A stretch of 64,000 nt of DNA from Ascaphus truei (Eukaryota > Chordata > Amphibia > Anura > Ascaphidae), in NCBI GenBank assembly GCA_036426205.1, contig CM071568.1:48759533-48823532 (forward strand), read 5' to 3'. The notes under the pieces were generated by a model. The model was not told where the DNA came from and made no database searches. It saw only the letters and a program-made list of their open reading frames with translations. Within the stretch, counting starts at the first letter, position 1. Every line of letters begins with the position of its first letter. Positions 32,737 through 43,497 of this stretch are shown here, piece by piece. The translations under genes and the position numbers were made by a program.

Positions 32737-33061
32737 TATGCCGCGTCCATGGTTATTGCGGTTGCGCTCGCAGCGCGATCAAAATGATGTGCCTCTATGA
32801 GGCTGTCCTGAGAGTGCGCGCACGCCACCATACGTGCCGGGGATCTTGATGCGCGAGAAAACAAATACATTTGTTTCCTCGCACAACGGCCGGGCCATGT
32901 GAACGGTTCGCCCAACGAGGGCAAACCAGCTCCTGTGACGCCACGCCCATGACAATCACCCTCATACCGTCCAATTAGAGCGCACACATCGCTGGAGCTA
33001 GAGGCAAGCGTGAAGCCACTAGCACGGCCGCACGCACCCACCATGAACTCAGCCTTAGCAT
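32737..33061. mobile_element. GC-rich MITE, TTAGGC-type family
   Basis: The left end TATGCCGCGTCCATGG and right end CCATGAACTCAGCCTTAGCATA are inverted relatives. The interior is rich in GCGCAC/GTGCGC and includes GGCCATGTGAACGG. Relatives: 47006-47420, 62369-62692, fragment 30030-30095. Confidence 0.7.
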
Positions 33062-33195
33062 ACAGTGCTTCCACTGCAGCCAGGGATTCTGGGAAACAAC
33101 ATGCAAATGAATACACCGTGTCACTTTATGCTTCTTATCCATTTTAACATGGACCCCCTATAAGATTATGCCTGCTGCATTACACAGCTTTTCAG

Positions 33196-33445
33196 CACAG
33201 CTTGGGTTAATAATAATAGCATGTTGTTGTATAGCGCTGCTAGTTTTACGTAGCACTTTACAGAGACATTTTGCAGGCACAGGTCCCTGCACTGTGGAGC
33301 TTACAATCTATGTTTTTGGTGCCTGAGGCACAGGGAGATAAAGTCACTTGCCCAATGTCACAAGGAGCCGACACCAGGAATTGAGGATCCCCTGCTCCAA
33401 ACTCTCAGTGCCAGTCAGTGTCTTTACTCACTGAGCCACTCCCTT
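33196..33445 (+). repeat. SINE/LINE-derived repeat (GCGCT...CTTACAATCTA type)
   Basis: TATAGCGCTGCTAGTTTTACG, then GGAGCTTACAATCTATG, then CACAGGGAGATAAAGTCACTT and ACAAGGAGCCGACACC. Parts recur at 42719-42866 (GAGCTTACAATCTAAGAGG) and 57977-58070. A common dispersed vertebrate repeat. The class is not settled. Confidence 0.6.
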
Positions 33446-33539
33446 TTTGCATAGAATTGCATAGTATTGCATAGCATTGCATATCATTGCATAGCCAGTA
33501 AATCTAACTAAAATGTTATGCTAATCCCACACTGCACGA

Positions 33540-33720
33540 AAATTCAAGGGGACGGAGACTTTATTTAGGGAAGGTGTTTATTGTTCACGAGATATGATTG
33601 CTGACCCCGATGAAGGGGCTCCAAACATTGTGCCATCCTCTCACACTGATCTGCAATTAATCACCACGAAGCATTAAGAAGAATCTTTCACTTTTGTGTG
33701 TGCCGCAGACTATGCATCAC
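33540..33720 (+). mobile_element. Hammerhead-bearing repeat, plus strand
   Basis: The motif at 33606-33632 (CCGATGAAGGGGCTCCAAAC) is followed by CTTTTGTGTGTGCCGCAGAC at 33691-33710. Core U4 is changed to C and GAAA to CAAA, so it is a dead copy of the family at 32268-32470. Confidence 0.5.
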
Positions 33721-33974
33721 TCTAACACTTACTCAGGATAACATTGCAACATTAAGGCGTTTAACAATATTACACAGTATTGCAGCATGAAGTATAGAAG
33801 AGGTCCGTGGGCACAGCTTTCTAAGTGATTAACTTCGGAGGAACGGCTCTGTACGCTAAAAAAAGAAGCAATAATCCACCCTATCTCGCTCTCCTTTTTT
33901 TACGTGTGTGGAACTGGGGGGTCCTTCATAGCGGAACAGCACTAGTTTCTGCCCCAAGGATCCCCCCTCCCCCG

Positions 33975-34150
33975 GTTGCTGAGATACTTACCAGTGAAGT
34001 TACTGGTATTACTTGCTCGGTTTTAACGGTTATTTAAACAGCCACCCAATAGGAAGCCACGACAGATGATGTTGCGGCTCTCTATTGCCCTGAGATTTGG
34101 CAGCCATTTTGTTTACCCCTGTAACTTCACTGGTAAGTATCTTGGGAAGA
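33975..34150. mobile_element. Short inverted-repeat MITE
   Basis: GAGATACTTACCAGTGAAGTTAC (33983-34005; only part quoted as key: ATACTTACCAGTGAAG) is repeated in inverted form at 34122-34144. The loop holds CCAATAGGAAGCC, which also occurs in the 45275-45663 MITE. 34151-34493 is unassigned. Confidence 0.6.
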
Positions 34151-34925
34151 AAGGTGTCCGTCAAGCTGAAAATAGTGTGGTGTAGTTCTGGGGGATCCCC
34201 TGTTCCCATTCTGAAAAAGAGTAGGGGGGGATTAATGATTTAATGTAAAGAAATCCCTTTCATTGGTGTGCTTGGGGATCTCTTCTACTTTTGATTGCAG
34301 AACCAAGCTAGGCGACGTGTCCAGGTGGTCTGTAGCTTTAACAGAACCAACCTACTGTATATGATATATGTAGGTAATACTCTCAGGTAATACAGTGAAA
34401 AGGAAGGGGAGTGCAAAAAGATACAAATATGTGCAATGTCAGTGAATAAGTTGTGAAAGTGATGTGAAAAGTATCAAAATATGAAATTATAGGGGCGTGG
34501 CCAAGACTCGAAACAGGCAGGCCATACAGCCATGCACCTTTGTCCCAACAAGGGATAACTGGGGGGAACTCAAAGCCCAGTAATCCCTAAAAAAACACCC
34601 AAAGACCGTGGGAAGTTAGTCCCTAGACGGTAGGCACCAAAATCAGCCCACGAGCAAAAAGCCGGGCCCCCCAGAGCTGCCCCCGAGCTACCTCAAACAA
34701 GGAAAACTATGGCGATTTAAAGATGGCCGGCACCGAGCGGGTCTGATCCGGCCGGGGGCAGTGACTGATAGCCCGGGATGCTAATCCTGGGAAGAGGTGA
34801 GGGGCTGGGCATCGGGAAGCTGCCCGACCGAACGGACGTTGTGGTGCAACGGAGAGCAGGAACCCGCCGGCTGGCGGGTGCGCCGTGAGTGGTCTGTCAG
34901 CAAGGAGGGGTGGCCATAGAATGAC

Positions 34926-35580
34926 TTGCTTATCTTCTTTAATAAAATTGAATCTCTATTGCAAACAGCAGTAAAGGATATTAAGGAAGAGATATCCTCC
35001 CTTGGGGAACACACTAGCTCATTGGAATCCAGGGTCAATGCTACAGACACTCGACAATCTCTGATGGATGCTGAGCTCAAAGAAGTGAAGTCTCAGCTCC
35101 AAGATATCAAGAATAGACAGGAGGATGCGGAGAACAGAGACCGCCACAATAATCTCCAAATCCGAGGGATCCCGGAATCTGTAACGGATATCGAGGGGTT
35201 TATGGGCAAATGGCTACCATCAGCCCTTTCTGACTCAACAAAGGAGTATCTCATTCAGGACAGGTGCCACAGAGCCTTAAGATCAAGACCCCAACCAGGA
35301 GACAGACCAAGGGTTGTGGTGTTGAGATTCCACCACTTTAAAACAAAAGATGCCTTCAACACGGTGACGAGAGGCTCCAGAGACATCAAGTTCCAAAATA
35401 TACCCCTACCGGTATACGCAGATTTGGCACCTTCCACACTCACCAAAAGAAGAAATCTCTGAGAGGTGACGGCGAAATGAAGAGACCGCGATATCAAATA
35501 CAAATGGACATTTCCCTTTGGAGTCACAGTAATTAAAAATGGGAGACCTCAGACACTCAGGAACCCGGACGACGGTAAAG
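34926..35580 (+). pseudogene. L1-type ORF1 protein
   Basis: 178 open codons starting in a coiled coil (SLGEHTSSLESRV, MDAELKEVKSQLQDI), then the ENRDRHNNLQIRGIPE signature at the start of the RRM domain of L1 ORF1p, then FHHFKTKDAF. The frame shifts after 35462 and the C-terminal domain continues to about 35580 (FPFGVTVIKNG). ORF1p is a nucleic-acid chaperone that trimerises through the coiled coil. Confidence 0.8.
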
Positions 35581-36259
35581 CCTTCCTCGAATATTTAGGA
35601 CTGAACTCCTCTTGCTCCAGACTTGCGTTGGGAGACGGGAGCCCACAGACCCTGCAACCATCTTGGTCCACGATTCCCACGAGAAAATTCTTTCACCCGA
35701 GTTCCCCGGCGAAACAGACACCCGCAGCAGGGATCAAACCCTAAGCTGAGTTTCAGGTCCACATTGTATTATGTTTTCAGGTTCAAATCAATAATAGATT
35801 ACTAATGGTTCACTAGTGTATCCACGACCTTGGTAGGAGCATAGGTTAGTCTCATCTTTACAATAGGCCCAAAGCCCGGAGAAGCCCCGGGATTAGAGCT
35901 TGTATAGCTGGACTATCTGAGTCTTGGCCACTACCCCCAACCATATCTGTGTCACCGAAGACACAGTTGCCCTTGTTTTTTTTTTGTTCCTCCCCCATCC
36001 CAGATTTTATTCCCAAGGGCAGGTGAGCATTAGGATTGTTTCTCTGAAGACACATCCATGCACACGCTTTTTTTCCGGTTTTCCCCGTCCCTTCCCGTTT
36101 TTGTTTTTCCTCTCCGCCCCCCCCCCCCCCCTGTACCCTATCCCAGAATACCCAGCAATTGACGATGACGAGGAAAATAAATGGTCACAGATGTAGTCTA
36201 AAAACTGTTATTTTAATATGTTTGCTGTGGTAAACTCGCAAGATCCCTTTTGACACTCA

Positions 36260-36477
36260 CGTTTAATATGGAAGGTTTATACTGCCTTAAAAAGAGAATT
36301 AAGGCAAGGATGGATTTTAAGAAAAGGGGATATATGCCCCACTCCTATTTGAGACCCATTTGAGTCCCCCAGATGACCCAAACTGTCTAAATAGACTCTA
36401 AAAGGAAGTTGTTTCCCTGTTTGCAAAGGTCAGAAGAAGGGGTGTGGAATTACTGCTCCACAATAGATCTGCTATTA
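36260..36477 (+). pseudogene. L1-type ORF2 endonuclease, first part
   Basis: Degraded plus-strand translation resembles the start of the apurinic endonuclease domain (KRIKARMDFKKRG, then a QETHL-like site broken by a frameshift, then RRRGVGI). It continues after the hAT MITE at 36832-36965 with a VTIATVYAPN-like segment. Confidence 0.55.
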
Positions 36478-36831
36478 CTGGGGAGCGCAAACATTTTGAG
36501 CTGCGCTCCTCCTCGCTCTCGCGCCCCCTTGTGTGCGGCGTCAAATGACATCGCCGGGTCACGTAAAATGATGTCACGTGACCCCGTTTCCAAGGAGACG
36601 GCCGTGTGACATCACCCTGCATGACATGCAGCGTCATTTGACGCTGCGTTGTCATGGCGACGCGTCACAGAATCTGAATCAAAGCATGTTTTATTGTTGC
36701 AGAAGCCTCACGCGATCCCCCGGCATTTAATTGAAATGCCTCGGGGAAGAACGCGGGACCTCTGCAAGCGCCCGCACCCTCTCAAAAAAAATTCAGCACC
36801 CCCCACTTAGGCAGCGGCGCGCAATCACACA
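36478..36831. mobile_element. hAT MITE inside L1 ORF2
   Basis: Left terminus CTGGGGAGCGCAAAC is a variant of CAGGGGTGCGCAAAC. The right end GGCGCGCAATCACACA is degraded. The 8-bp flanks TGCTATTA / CACTACTA match at 5 of 8. The interior (GTCAAATGACATCGC, TCACGTGACCCCG, GCCTCACGCGATCCCCC) matches the 41413 copy closely. Confidence 0.75.
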
Positions 36832-36985
36832 CACTACTAAAAAAAAGTAGACTGTGGCAGTAGTTAATCAATACGAGTAGGGGAAATGTTTGTAATGGAT
36901 CTGATCATAGCAACAGTATATGCCCCGAATTAAAATAATCTCGAGTTTGTCAATTTATTTCTTCTACACTAGGATTTTTTGTATT

Positions 36986-37250
36986 ATCCAGGCCCCCAGA
37001 GATGATCTCTATAACAGAATTAGGAGCTGCCACACAGTGTTCCCGTATTCTAAGTATATGTCAAGCATTTTGTACTGTGGAGCTGCCAAAGTGCTGTTCC
37101 TCCCTCTCCCCTTAATTATTTTATGTACCCACCCCTATCCACCCCAATATTTTTTCTATAATGTTTTACTTCTGTATCCTCCTGCAATAACTGTTTTATA
37201 TTGCGCTGTTCCTCCCCCTTCCCCTGCCAACCTCTTTTTTTTATGTATCC
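36986..37250. other. Non-coding, unassigned
   Basis: Possibly the left part of a hAT element ending at 37970, but no matching 8-bp flank was found. Confidence 0.3.
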
Positions 37251-37615
37251 ACTACCCCTGACCAATACATATAAAAGGCCCCCACTCCCCTCCAATACAT
37301 ATAAAAAGATTCCCACTCCCCCCCAATACATATAAAAGGCCCCCACTCCCCTCCAATACATATAAAAAGATTCCCACTCCCCCCCAATACATATAAAAGG
37401 CCCCCACTCCCCTCCAATACATATAAAAAGATTCCCACTCCCCCCCAATACATATAAAAGGCCCCCACTCCCCTCCAATACATATAAAAAGATTCCCACT
37501 CCCCCCCAATACATATAAAAGGCCCCCACTCCCCTCCAATACATATAAAAAGACCCCCACTCCCCCAATACATATAAAAAGACCCCACTCCCACCACAAT
37601 ACATAATAAAAAAGT
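37251..37615. repeat. 61-bp minisatellite (two ~30-bp half units)
   Basis: About five copies of a 61-bp dimer. Each half begins CCAATACATATAAAA, one followed by GGCCCCCACTCCCCT and the other by AGATTCCCACTCCCC. Copies are nearly identical, with partial units at both ends. Because 61 is not divisible by 3, three units cycle through all frames and all three minus-strand frames are open. Confidence 0.95.
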
Positions 37616-37970
37616 AGACATACCTTGGGGATGGTCGGGACCGGTGGCTGCGGGGTCCGGCGGAGAGTCGGGGCCCAGCCGCGACCAGCCATCAGATGCA
37701 GGCCCCTCACTCTGTGTCCCACGCCGAGCTTCCAGTCAGCGCGCACCGGAAGCTGAGGCGCGCTGACGTCAGAGGGGCCCAGCGCGCTGACGTCAGGGCT
37801 GGGACAGGAAGGCCTGCATCTGACCAGGCCACAGCCGGCAGCCATTATCCTTTGCCCCCCCCCCCCTCTTGGCGGCCCTGACGGGCACGAAGGGTTCCCG
37901 GGCGGCTGGGCCCCCTGACTAACCGGGCCCGGGACGCCAACCCCGGCAGACCCCCCTGTTGGCGGTCCTG
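37616..37970. mobile_element. hAT element 3' portion
   Basis: GCTGACGTCAG repeats, then GGCGGCTGGGCCCCCTGACTAA, GGGACGCCAACCCCGGC and the end TGTTGGCGGTCCTG at 37970. This matches the right end of the 39717-40670 element (GGGACGCCAACCCCGGCACA, TTGGCGGGCCTG). The left end was not located. Confidence 0.65.
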
Positions 37971-38084
37971 GGCACATTTATGTAACCCCCTCAGTGCAAG
38001 AGTGGTATATTTCTTTATCTCAGTTATCAAACATATAACAATTCAGGAATTACCCTTGTGCAAGATGAACATTCTCTCTCTCTC

Positions 38085-38164
38085 TATGTATGTATGTAGG
38101 TAGGTAGGTAGGTAGGTAGGTATGTATGTATGTATGTATGTATGTATGTATGTATATATGTATG

Positions 38165-38198
<34 letters not shown>

Positions 38199-38226
38199 TG
38201 TATGTATGTATGTATATATATATATC
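38085..38226. repeat. GTAT/GTAG tetranucleotide repeat
   Basis: About 140 bp of GTAT with a GTAG block at 38095-38120. Confidence 0.95.
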
Positions 38227-38820
38227 CCCTGAAGTATAAGAGGTTACCCCCAACTTTGTATTAACCTCTTCTCTGTTAGAAGTGGATGCAATATACCGAT
38301 ACATTGGTATGGCAGGCTCGTTTGGCAGTGAATGGGTTAATGTTTGGTCTCAGATGACAGACACAAACATCTCCAGGAAGGTAAGGTCTCAGCTTCATGA
38401 CTCACCGTGATCTATAGGCCTTTGTTGACAAAAGACTTGATATAAGGACACCTTGGGGCAGTAACTGGAGCTGCTGGTACAGTTTATGTTGCATAACTCC
38501 TGCTTCCTGGCTGTCATACACCAGGCCTGTCAAGTCTCACTCACGACAAGTGAGTTTTACTCATTAAAATAGTCTCACTTGTCGTTAGCATTTGTGATGT
38601 CACTTGTTAAAATAGGAAAAGAACAACATTTCGAATAGAATGTTTTTTTTGGGGGGGGGGGGGGGCAGCAAAAATCTCATCCTTGAACATTAACCCTGTA
38701 GTACCTCTATGGTTACAACTGTGGCTCTGCTTGATTCATTGCACACATTGGTTTGTCCAGATTTACTGAGCGGCACTGGCTTCCGAAATAATTTATTGAG
38801 GGTTCCTGCAAACTAACTAT
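38227..38820. other. Non-coding, unassigned
   Basis: Contains a T8 followed by a G17 tract (38642-38665) and an inverted pair CAAGTCTCACTCACGACAAG / ACTTGTCGT near 38528-38585. No gene recognised. Confidence 0.4.
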
Positions 38821-38829
38821 AATTCTTTC

Positions 38830-38985
38830 CCTTCTACTAATATTCCAAGTAGACCTGATGAAGGGACACTTAGTGCCAGAAACATTGTAGGTTTGTAAGT
38901 CTTTCTACCACTAAATAGATTCGTTTTGAGCTTTAATTGTATTTTGTGAGTGTGCTCTGGCGCTCAGAGGTACGATATTAGCAAG
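38830..38985 (+). mobile_element. Hammerhead-bearing repeat, plus strand
   Basis: The hammerhead motif at 38855-38889 is followed by TTTTGAGCTTTAATTGTATT and GTGAGTGTGCTCTGGCGCTC, the same kind of end seen at 59690-59745. The upstream part is truncated. Confidence 0.6.
38846..38900 (+). ncRNA. Hammerhead-ribozyme-like motif, intact core
   Basis: CTGATGA (38855-38861), stem II GACACT with AGTGCC (38865-38877, five pairs including a wobble-tolerant end), GAAA (38879-38882), stem III C-ATT-G, then TA (38888-38889) with cleavage expected after A. All core nucleotides are conserved. Stem I (AGAC with GTTT-type pairing) is weak, so it may be an old copy. Confidence 0.6.
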
Positions 38986-39716
38986 GTAAGCACAAAAGGC
39001 AAAAAATATTGGGTGTACATGTACATGATTCCTATATTGAAAATAGATACTTCATTGTTGCTGTCCATACCGGTCACGGTACCGGAGGGAGATATATTTT
39101 AAGGATAGAGAACTGCTAGAACAAAAGGTCATGTTCTGAGGCCGGAGGGTGGGAGTCTCGGGGGGAATGTGAGGAAGTACGTGTTCGTGGAAAGGGTGGT
39201 GGATTATTAAAGAGCCTCTCGGCAGGAACTCACGACTGCTTGGGATAGACACGAGATTAACTGAATAAAAGAGGTGTTATGTACTTTAGTAGTAATTGCA
39301 AAATACACCCAAATAAATATAACCCCAAATGTAAAAGTGGCAGCGCATTCAATTACACAATCTCCATACGTCCCTGTTTTAGAAGCTAAACACTGTACAC
39401 CGGAGCAAAAGTGCAGTATTAAACAATGGTCAAGTCTTGACAGCCCAGAGGGGGCCCTCTCCCCATGGCTGGGGTTTGTCAGCCTGTGACTGACTGAGGT
39501 TGTTGTAGGAAATATTAACTTCACCTGGAGGGCTCAAGGCAGCTTAGTGACAGCAGCTGATTGGCTGCAGTTTCATGAACTTTTGGAGGGTGTAGATATG
39601 AGTCCTTTAAAAGGGCTACTTACCTTTGTTCCTGAGGAGAGCAGACACATAGCCGACAGCCCCCCCTCCGTTTTGAAAAATTGTATGTAAAAACACAAAT
39701 ATATGTAGCCCCTGCC
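38986..39716. other. Possible LTR-like sequence, unassigned
   Basis: AATAAAAGAGG near 39263 and a high-GC 3' part suggest an LTR on one strand, but no paired end or coding sequence supports it. Confidence 0.25.
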
Positions 39717-40670
39717 CAGGGCCGCCAACAGAAATCATGGGGCCCAGGACAAATGAAAGGAGCAGCCCCCCCCCAACCCCCGCCCCCGAACCCATAGCGC
39801 ACCTACCACGAAAAAATATTTTTTAGCGCGCAACTTTTACTTAACTGTTTTCTTCTTATTGTAATATGGAAAAAAACATTACAACGCAACCTTATTTTTA
39901 TATTTTCAACAAAAGACAAAGATATACAATGCTATATCCAATGCGACAAAGGGCCTGGGGAGGGATTCAGTATGGGCCGGGAGGGGGGGTTAAGTATGGG
40001 CCTGGGGGGGGGGGGGGACGGGGTGGGCGGGTGACTGAGGGACTGCCTTGGTGGGTGAGTGGGTGACTGCCTGGTTGGGTGAGTGGGTGGGTGAGTGAGT
40101 GGTTGGCTGAGTGAATGCCTGGGTGGGTGACTGACCTTGAACGGGTGGGTGCTGCTTCCTTGCCCGCCAGACGCTTCCCCCCTTGCCCCTGTTCCCCGTG
40201 GCTGCTGCCTGGGTGGGAGGTAGGCTCAGGGGGGGGGCAGGGGGCGCGGGAGGCAGGCTGAGGGGGGGCGAGACTGGCGGGCTAATTCCGTGAGAGCATT
40301 TCCCCCCCGGCCCCCTCTGCTGCTGCCTGGGGCAGGAGGCTGGCGCGAGGAGCTGGCTTGGTGGGCACGGGGGAAGCTGGGTTGGCGGGCACAAGGGAAG
40401 CTGGGTTGGCGGGCGCTGGGTGAGCTGGGTTGGTGGTCGCGGGCTCGCCACGGCGCTTCCCCTCCATCCCACATTGGGAACGGGCCCACAGGCAGCAGGC
40501 AGGATACCCTGCTTTACCTGCGCATGCGCGCCGAGACCTCGGCTCTGCGCATGGGGATCGCCGGCATTTCTTTTTTTAAACGGGCACGGCCACGCAGGGG
40601 GCTAGGGTGCTGGGTCCCCTGACTAATGGGACACGGGACGCCAACCCCGGCACACCTATTGGCGGGCCTG
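39717..40670. mobile_element. hAT element, CAGGGCCGCCAAC termini
   Basis: 954 bp. The left end CAGGGCCGCCAACAG is inverted at the right as TATTGGCGGGCCTG. The flanks CCCCTGCC (39709-39716) and CCCCTGCT (40671-40678) match 7 of 8, a hAT-type duplication. The GC-rich interior includes GGGTGAGTGGGTG-type degenerate tandem repeats (40018-40130) and CGGGCACGGGGGAAGCTGG repeats (40362-40430). No transposase. The Pro-rich open frames across it are products of base composition. Confidence 0.85.
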
Positions 40671-41412
40671 CCCCTGCTACAAATATATGTATACTGTGGA
40701 CAATACAGAATTAATCTGCTACACCTATCAGATGGTCCGATAAGGAATAAGAGACGCTGTCCCTGATCTGCCTGGCAACACATGACAGGATATATGGGAT
40801 TGGATAAGAAGAAAAATGGATAGGATCTGGAGACCAGCTGTCTGTCTGAGAGACACAGATGGAGACCAACCGTCACTCTGAGACAGAGACCGACATAGGG
40901 AGTGAGACTGAGACGCAGACAAAGAGACAGCCTGGGAGACAGTGAGAGGGGCTTAAGAGAGCTAGCCTGATCCATATACTTGCCAGGCTATTAAAGAGCA
41001 ACCGAATAACAGCCAGACGGGAGGCCCTGTCCCGCAACTTTGGAGTATTCTTGGTGGATTACACACACACACCTCACAAATGTTTCACCCATAAACAGGC
41101 CTGCAATGCCATTTTGAGATAAGAGCAGTGCTGGTAATAATATTGGCCTAACCTAAGTGGCTTCTACATTGGACACTGGGATTAATATAAGGGACAATAG
41201 CACAGAGTCCTCATGTATTGTGTATTAACAATATAAATATATTGTTAAGTATAAAGTGTTTTCTTTAAGAGTAAATGCCACTGGTTTAACATAGCCCAGA
41301 GGTCATAAAGCACTGATTAATATATACACAAGTCTCGTCCGGTTTTATTCAAGGAATCCAATTATGGTGTATTAGGGGGGACGGACTGAGGCCCCCTATA
41401 GCACATATAGAC
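40671..41412. other. Non-coding, unassigned
   Basis: GA-rich block at 40850-40960 (GAGACAGAGACCGACA and similar). No gene recognised. Confidence 0.4.
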
Positions 41413-41770
41413 CAGGGGTGCGCAAACCTTTTTTGCTGCGCCCCCCCCCCCCCCGCCTGCTCCTCAACGTTCTGAGCCCCCCCCCCCCGCTCCTTACCTC
41501 GCGCAATGTCAAATGACGCCGCGGGGTCACGTGACCCTCAGCAGCATTTGACGCGCGTGACTTCACGTCACATGACCCAGCGGCGTCATTTGATGCCGCG
41601 TTGCCATGGACACGAGTGACGCCGGCAGAGTCCAGGTAGGTTTTAGAGTTGCAGGGGCCTCACGCGATCCCCCGACATTTAATTTAAATGCCTCGGGGAC
41701 GAGCGCGTGGTCTCTGCAACTGCACGCGCTCCTCTGACAAATCCAGCGCCCCCCACTTTGCGCACCGCTG
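41413..41770. mobile_element. hAT MITE, CAGGGGTGCGCAAAC termini
   Basis: Left CAGGGGTGCGCAAACC, right TTTGCGCACCGCTG, 8-bp flanks ATATAGAC / ACATAGAC (7 of 8). C15 and C12 runs near 41440-41490. The interior matches 36478-36831 closely. Confidence 0.88.
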
Positions 41771-42058
41771 ACATAGACTGTGGAAATAGAGGGGTGCGTT
41801 TCGGCAGAAGGAGGACATTTTGAACACACACTTTGGACTCAAACTTTATAGCAATCTGTATATATGTTTATAGATTTTTTTTTAAAAACAGAGGTTATGC
41901 AAAATTTGCCACAGCAGGCGTGGGAACCTTGTCAGAAGTTTGGGAATGAAGGAAAAAGTGGATTGGTACGCAATTTGGGGGTAGGTAGCATGGGAGCATG
42001 GCCTTACGGCAGCTTTATGCTTGTCGCCTCCAGAGGTGTGGCTTTGGTTCAAGGTAAC

Positions 42059-42536
42059 TGTAACGGGGGCAAGCTTGTTACCAACAGCTAGAGGGTGTCA
42101 GCCAGGTAACGGTTAATCCCTGCCCACCTGGAGGAAGACAGGCCTACTAGTGAGCCCAGCTGAGTGTAGCAAGGGTTTAAAAGACAGGAAAGGGAAGTGT
42201 TTTTTTTCTCTCCCCTGGTCTGCGTACAGACCACATATGTGTGTTCTTGATTCTTAGGGACACCAAGGCGTGCAGGCCATATGTACATGTCCCAGCTGCA
42301 TAGGGATGCCCGGTAACTATATATTCGTCTATGGACTTTCATACGCTGGGGCAGCTGGACTTTGGCCAACGAAAAGCCTGTACGTTTCTAAAACTTCGGC
42401 GGAATAAAAGCCGATCTTATTTTCCCAAAACATGTCTCCTGTCTTCACCTCTGCACGCATCGCCTTCATTAACCCCTCTTGGTTTAAGGCAAGAGTGAGA
42501 GATTGGTGTCTTCAGGGCTGGGAAGGTTCAGGTGAA
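42059..42536 (+). mobile_element. Possible solo LTR
   Basis: Starts TGTAACGGGGGCAAGC, has a TTTAAAAGACAGG promoter-like site (42175-42187) and an AATAAAAGCCG poly(A)-type site (42403), followed by a T-rich and GT-rich segment. No target duplication was confirmed, so the right edge is uncertain. Confidence 0.4.
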
Positions 42537-42718
42537 GTTATATATATTATGATTGTACAGTAATAAAAGGTTTTGTAGTTTGAAAATTAATCAATGCTGT
42601 GGCCTTTACCTCCAGCGAGGTGTCATGTGGTTATTTTATTTAGGTTTAAGGGGAGAAAATGGGCCTCAGGTGGTTATGTAGCCCAGTGCCCCTGGCTATG
42701 TGTTTTGTGTATATAGCT

Positions 42719-42866
42719 CCAACAATGGACGCAGCGCTTTACAAAATTACAATACAAGGTAAATCAATTACAAACAATGGGAATAAGTGCAACAGGCAAA
42801 TGACAACATAACGTAAAGGGAAGCCCTGTCTAAAGAGCTTACAATCTAAGAGGTATGTTGGGAGGC
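42719..42866 (+). repeat. SINE/LINE-derived repeat fragment
   Basis: ACGCAGCGCTTTACAAAATT, then AGAGCTTACAATCTAAGAGG, related to 33196-33445. The hammerhead element at 42881 is inserted at its right end. Confidence 0.55.
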
Positions 42867-42880
42867 TTATATACACAGTG

Positions 42881-43483
42881 TAGGTATAGGGAAGAAGTGG
42901 TGCTCAATATTAGTGTGTGCACTGTAAGCATATAGTCATAGTCCATAAGAGAGTAGGAACACTATAATTCATCCATAGAAAGATAGTCCATGAGTGTATT
43001 TAGGGGGGGCAAACACAGACCTAGCGGTCAGTCTGCCAGACTACCGCATATAAAGGTCAGTGATACACACCCATTTAACACATATACATCCCAAATAGAG
43101 GGTAACAGGTATAATAATAAGGGCTATAGCCCCTTACCTGCCCTAGGGGGTATCCTGATGATCCTGTAGGGATAGTGTTCCAAGATGTGCAGTCCTGAAT
43201 TGGAAGTAACTGGAAATGGATGGAGCAAAGGAGCACAGCCACCAACGCAGATCCAAAAGGCAAAATAATTATTGGGCAACTCCAGAATAAAAGTCAGGGT
43301 AATTATTATAAAGACTCACAGGACGTCCCACGGGATGAAACGCGTTGGTGCGTTTGTGCTTTTCATCATCCTGTGAGTCTTTATAATAAACTACCCTGAC
43401 TTTTATTCTGGAGTTACCCAAGAATTATTTTGCCTTTTGGATCTTCGTTGGTGGCTGTGCTCCTTTGCTCCATCCATTTCCAG
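42881..43483. mobile_element. Inverted-repeat hammerhead element with 14-bp target duplication
   Basis: 603 bp flanked by a perfect direct repeat TTATATACACAGTG (42867-42880 and 43484-43497). Left arm about 43205-43328 and right arm about 43360-43483 are inverted copies (GGAGCAAAGGAGCACAGCC with GGCTGTGCTCCTTTGCTCC). A hammerhead-like motif lies at the centre. It is a smaller version of 9459-12244. Non-coding. Confidence 0.78.
43318..43352 (+). ncRNA. Hammerhead-ribozyme-like motif, degenerate
   Basis: GGACG (remnant of CTGACGA/CTGATGA), stem II TCCC/GGGA (43326-43329, 43332-43335), then GAAA (43337-43340), CGCGTTGG. The 3' half is well kept and the 5' core is damaged. Confidence 0.45.
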
Positions 43484-43497
43484 TTATATACACAGTG

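Larger units (their letters stand above)
34494..36985 (+). mobile_element. L1-like LINE, 3'-incomplete, with hAT MITE inside
   Basis: Plus-strand order: GGGGCGTGGCC leader (34494), AAGATGGCCGGC, ORF1 (34926-35580), inter-ORF sequence, then the N-terminal endonuclease of ORF2 at 36260-36477 and 36832-36965. RT is absent. The 354-bp insertion at 36478-36831 splits the endonuclease. The element ends near 36985 in unassigned sequence. Confidence 0.75.

Noticed and set aside
37616..37970. Complete hAT element starting near 36989 (CAGGCCCCCAG)
   Set aside because: The 8 bases before that point do not match the 8 after 37970, so only the 3' portion is called.
37116..37977. Overlapping minus-strand frames of 126-241 codons
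   Set aside because: Translations of the 61-bp minisatellite in several phases; not a gene.
38085..38226. Regularly spaced repeats suggesting a CRISPR array
   Set aside because: Simple tetranucleotide repeats without spacers, in a vertebrate genome.
39990..40622. Pro/Ala-rich frames up to 160 codons on both strands
   Set aside because: Explained by the GC-rich tandem repeats inside a hAT element.
41785..41815. GTGCGTTTCGGCAGAAGGAGG, possible reverse hammerhead
   Set aside because: No CTGATGA-like block on the minus strand and no stem II.
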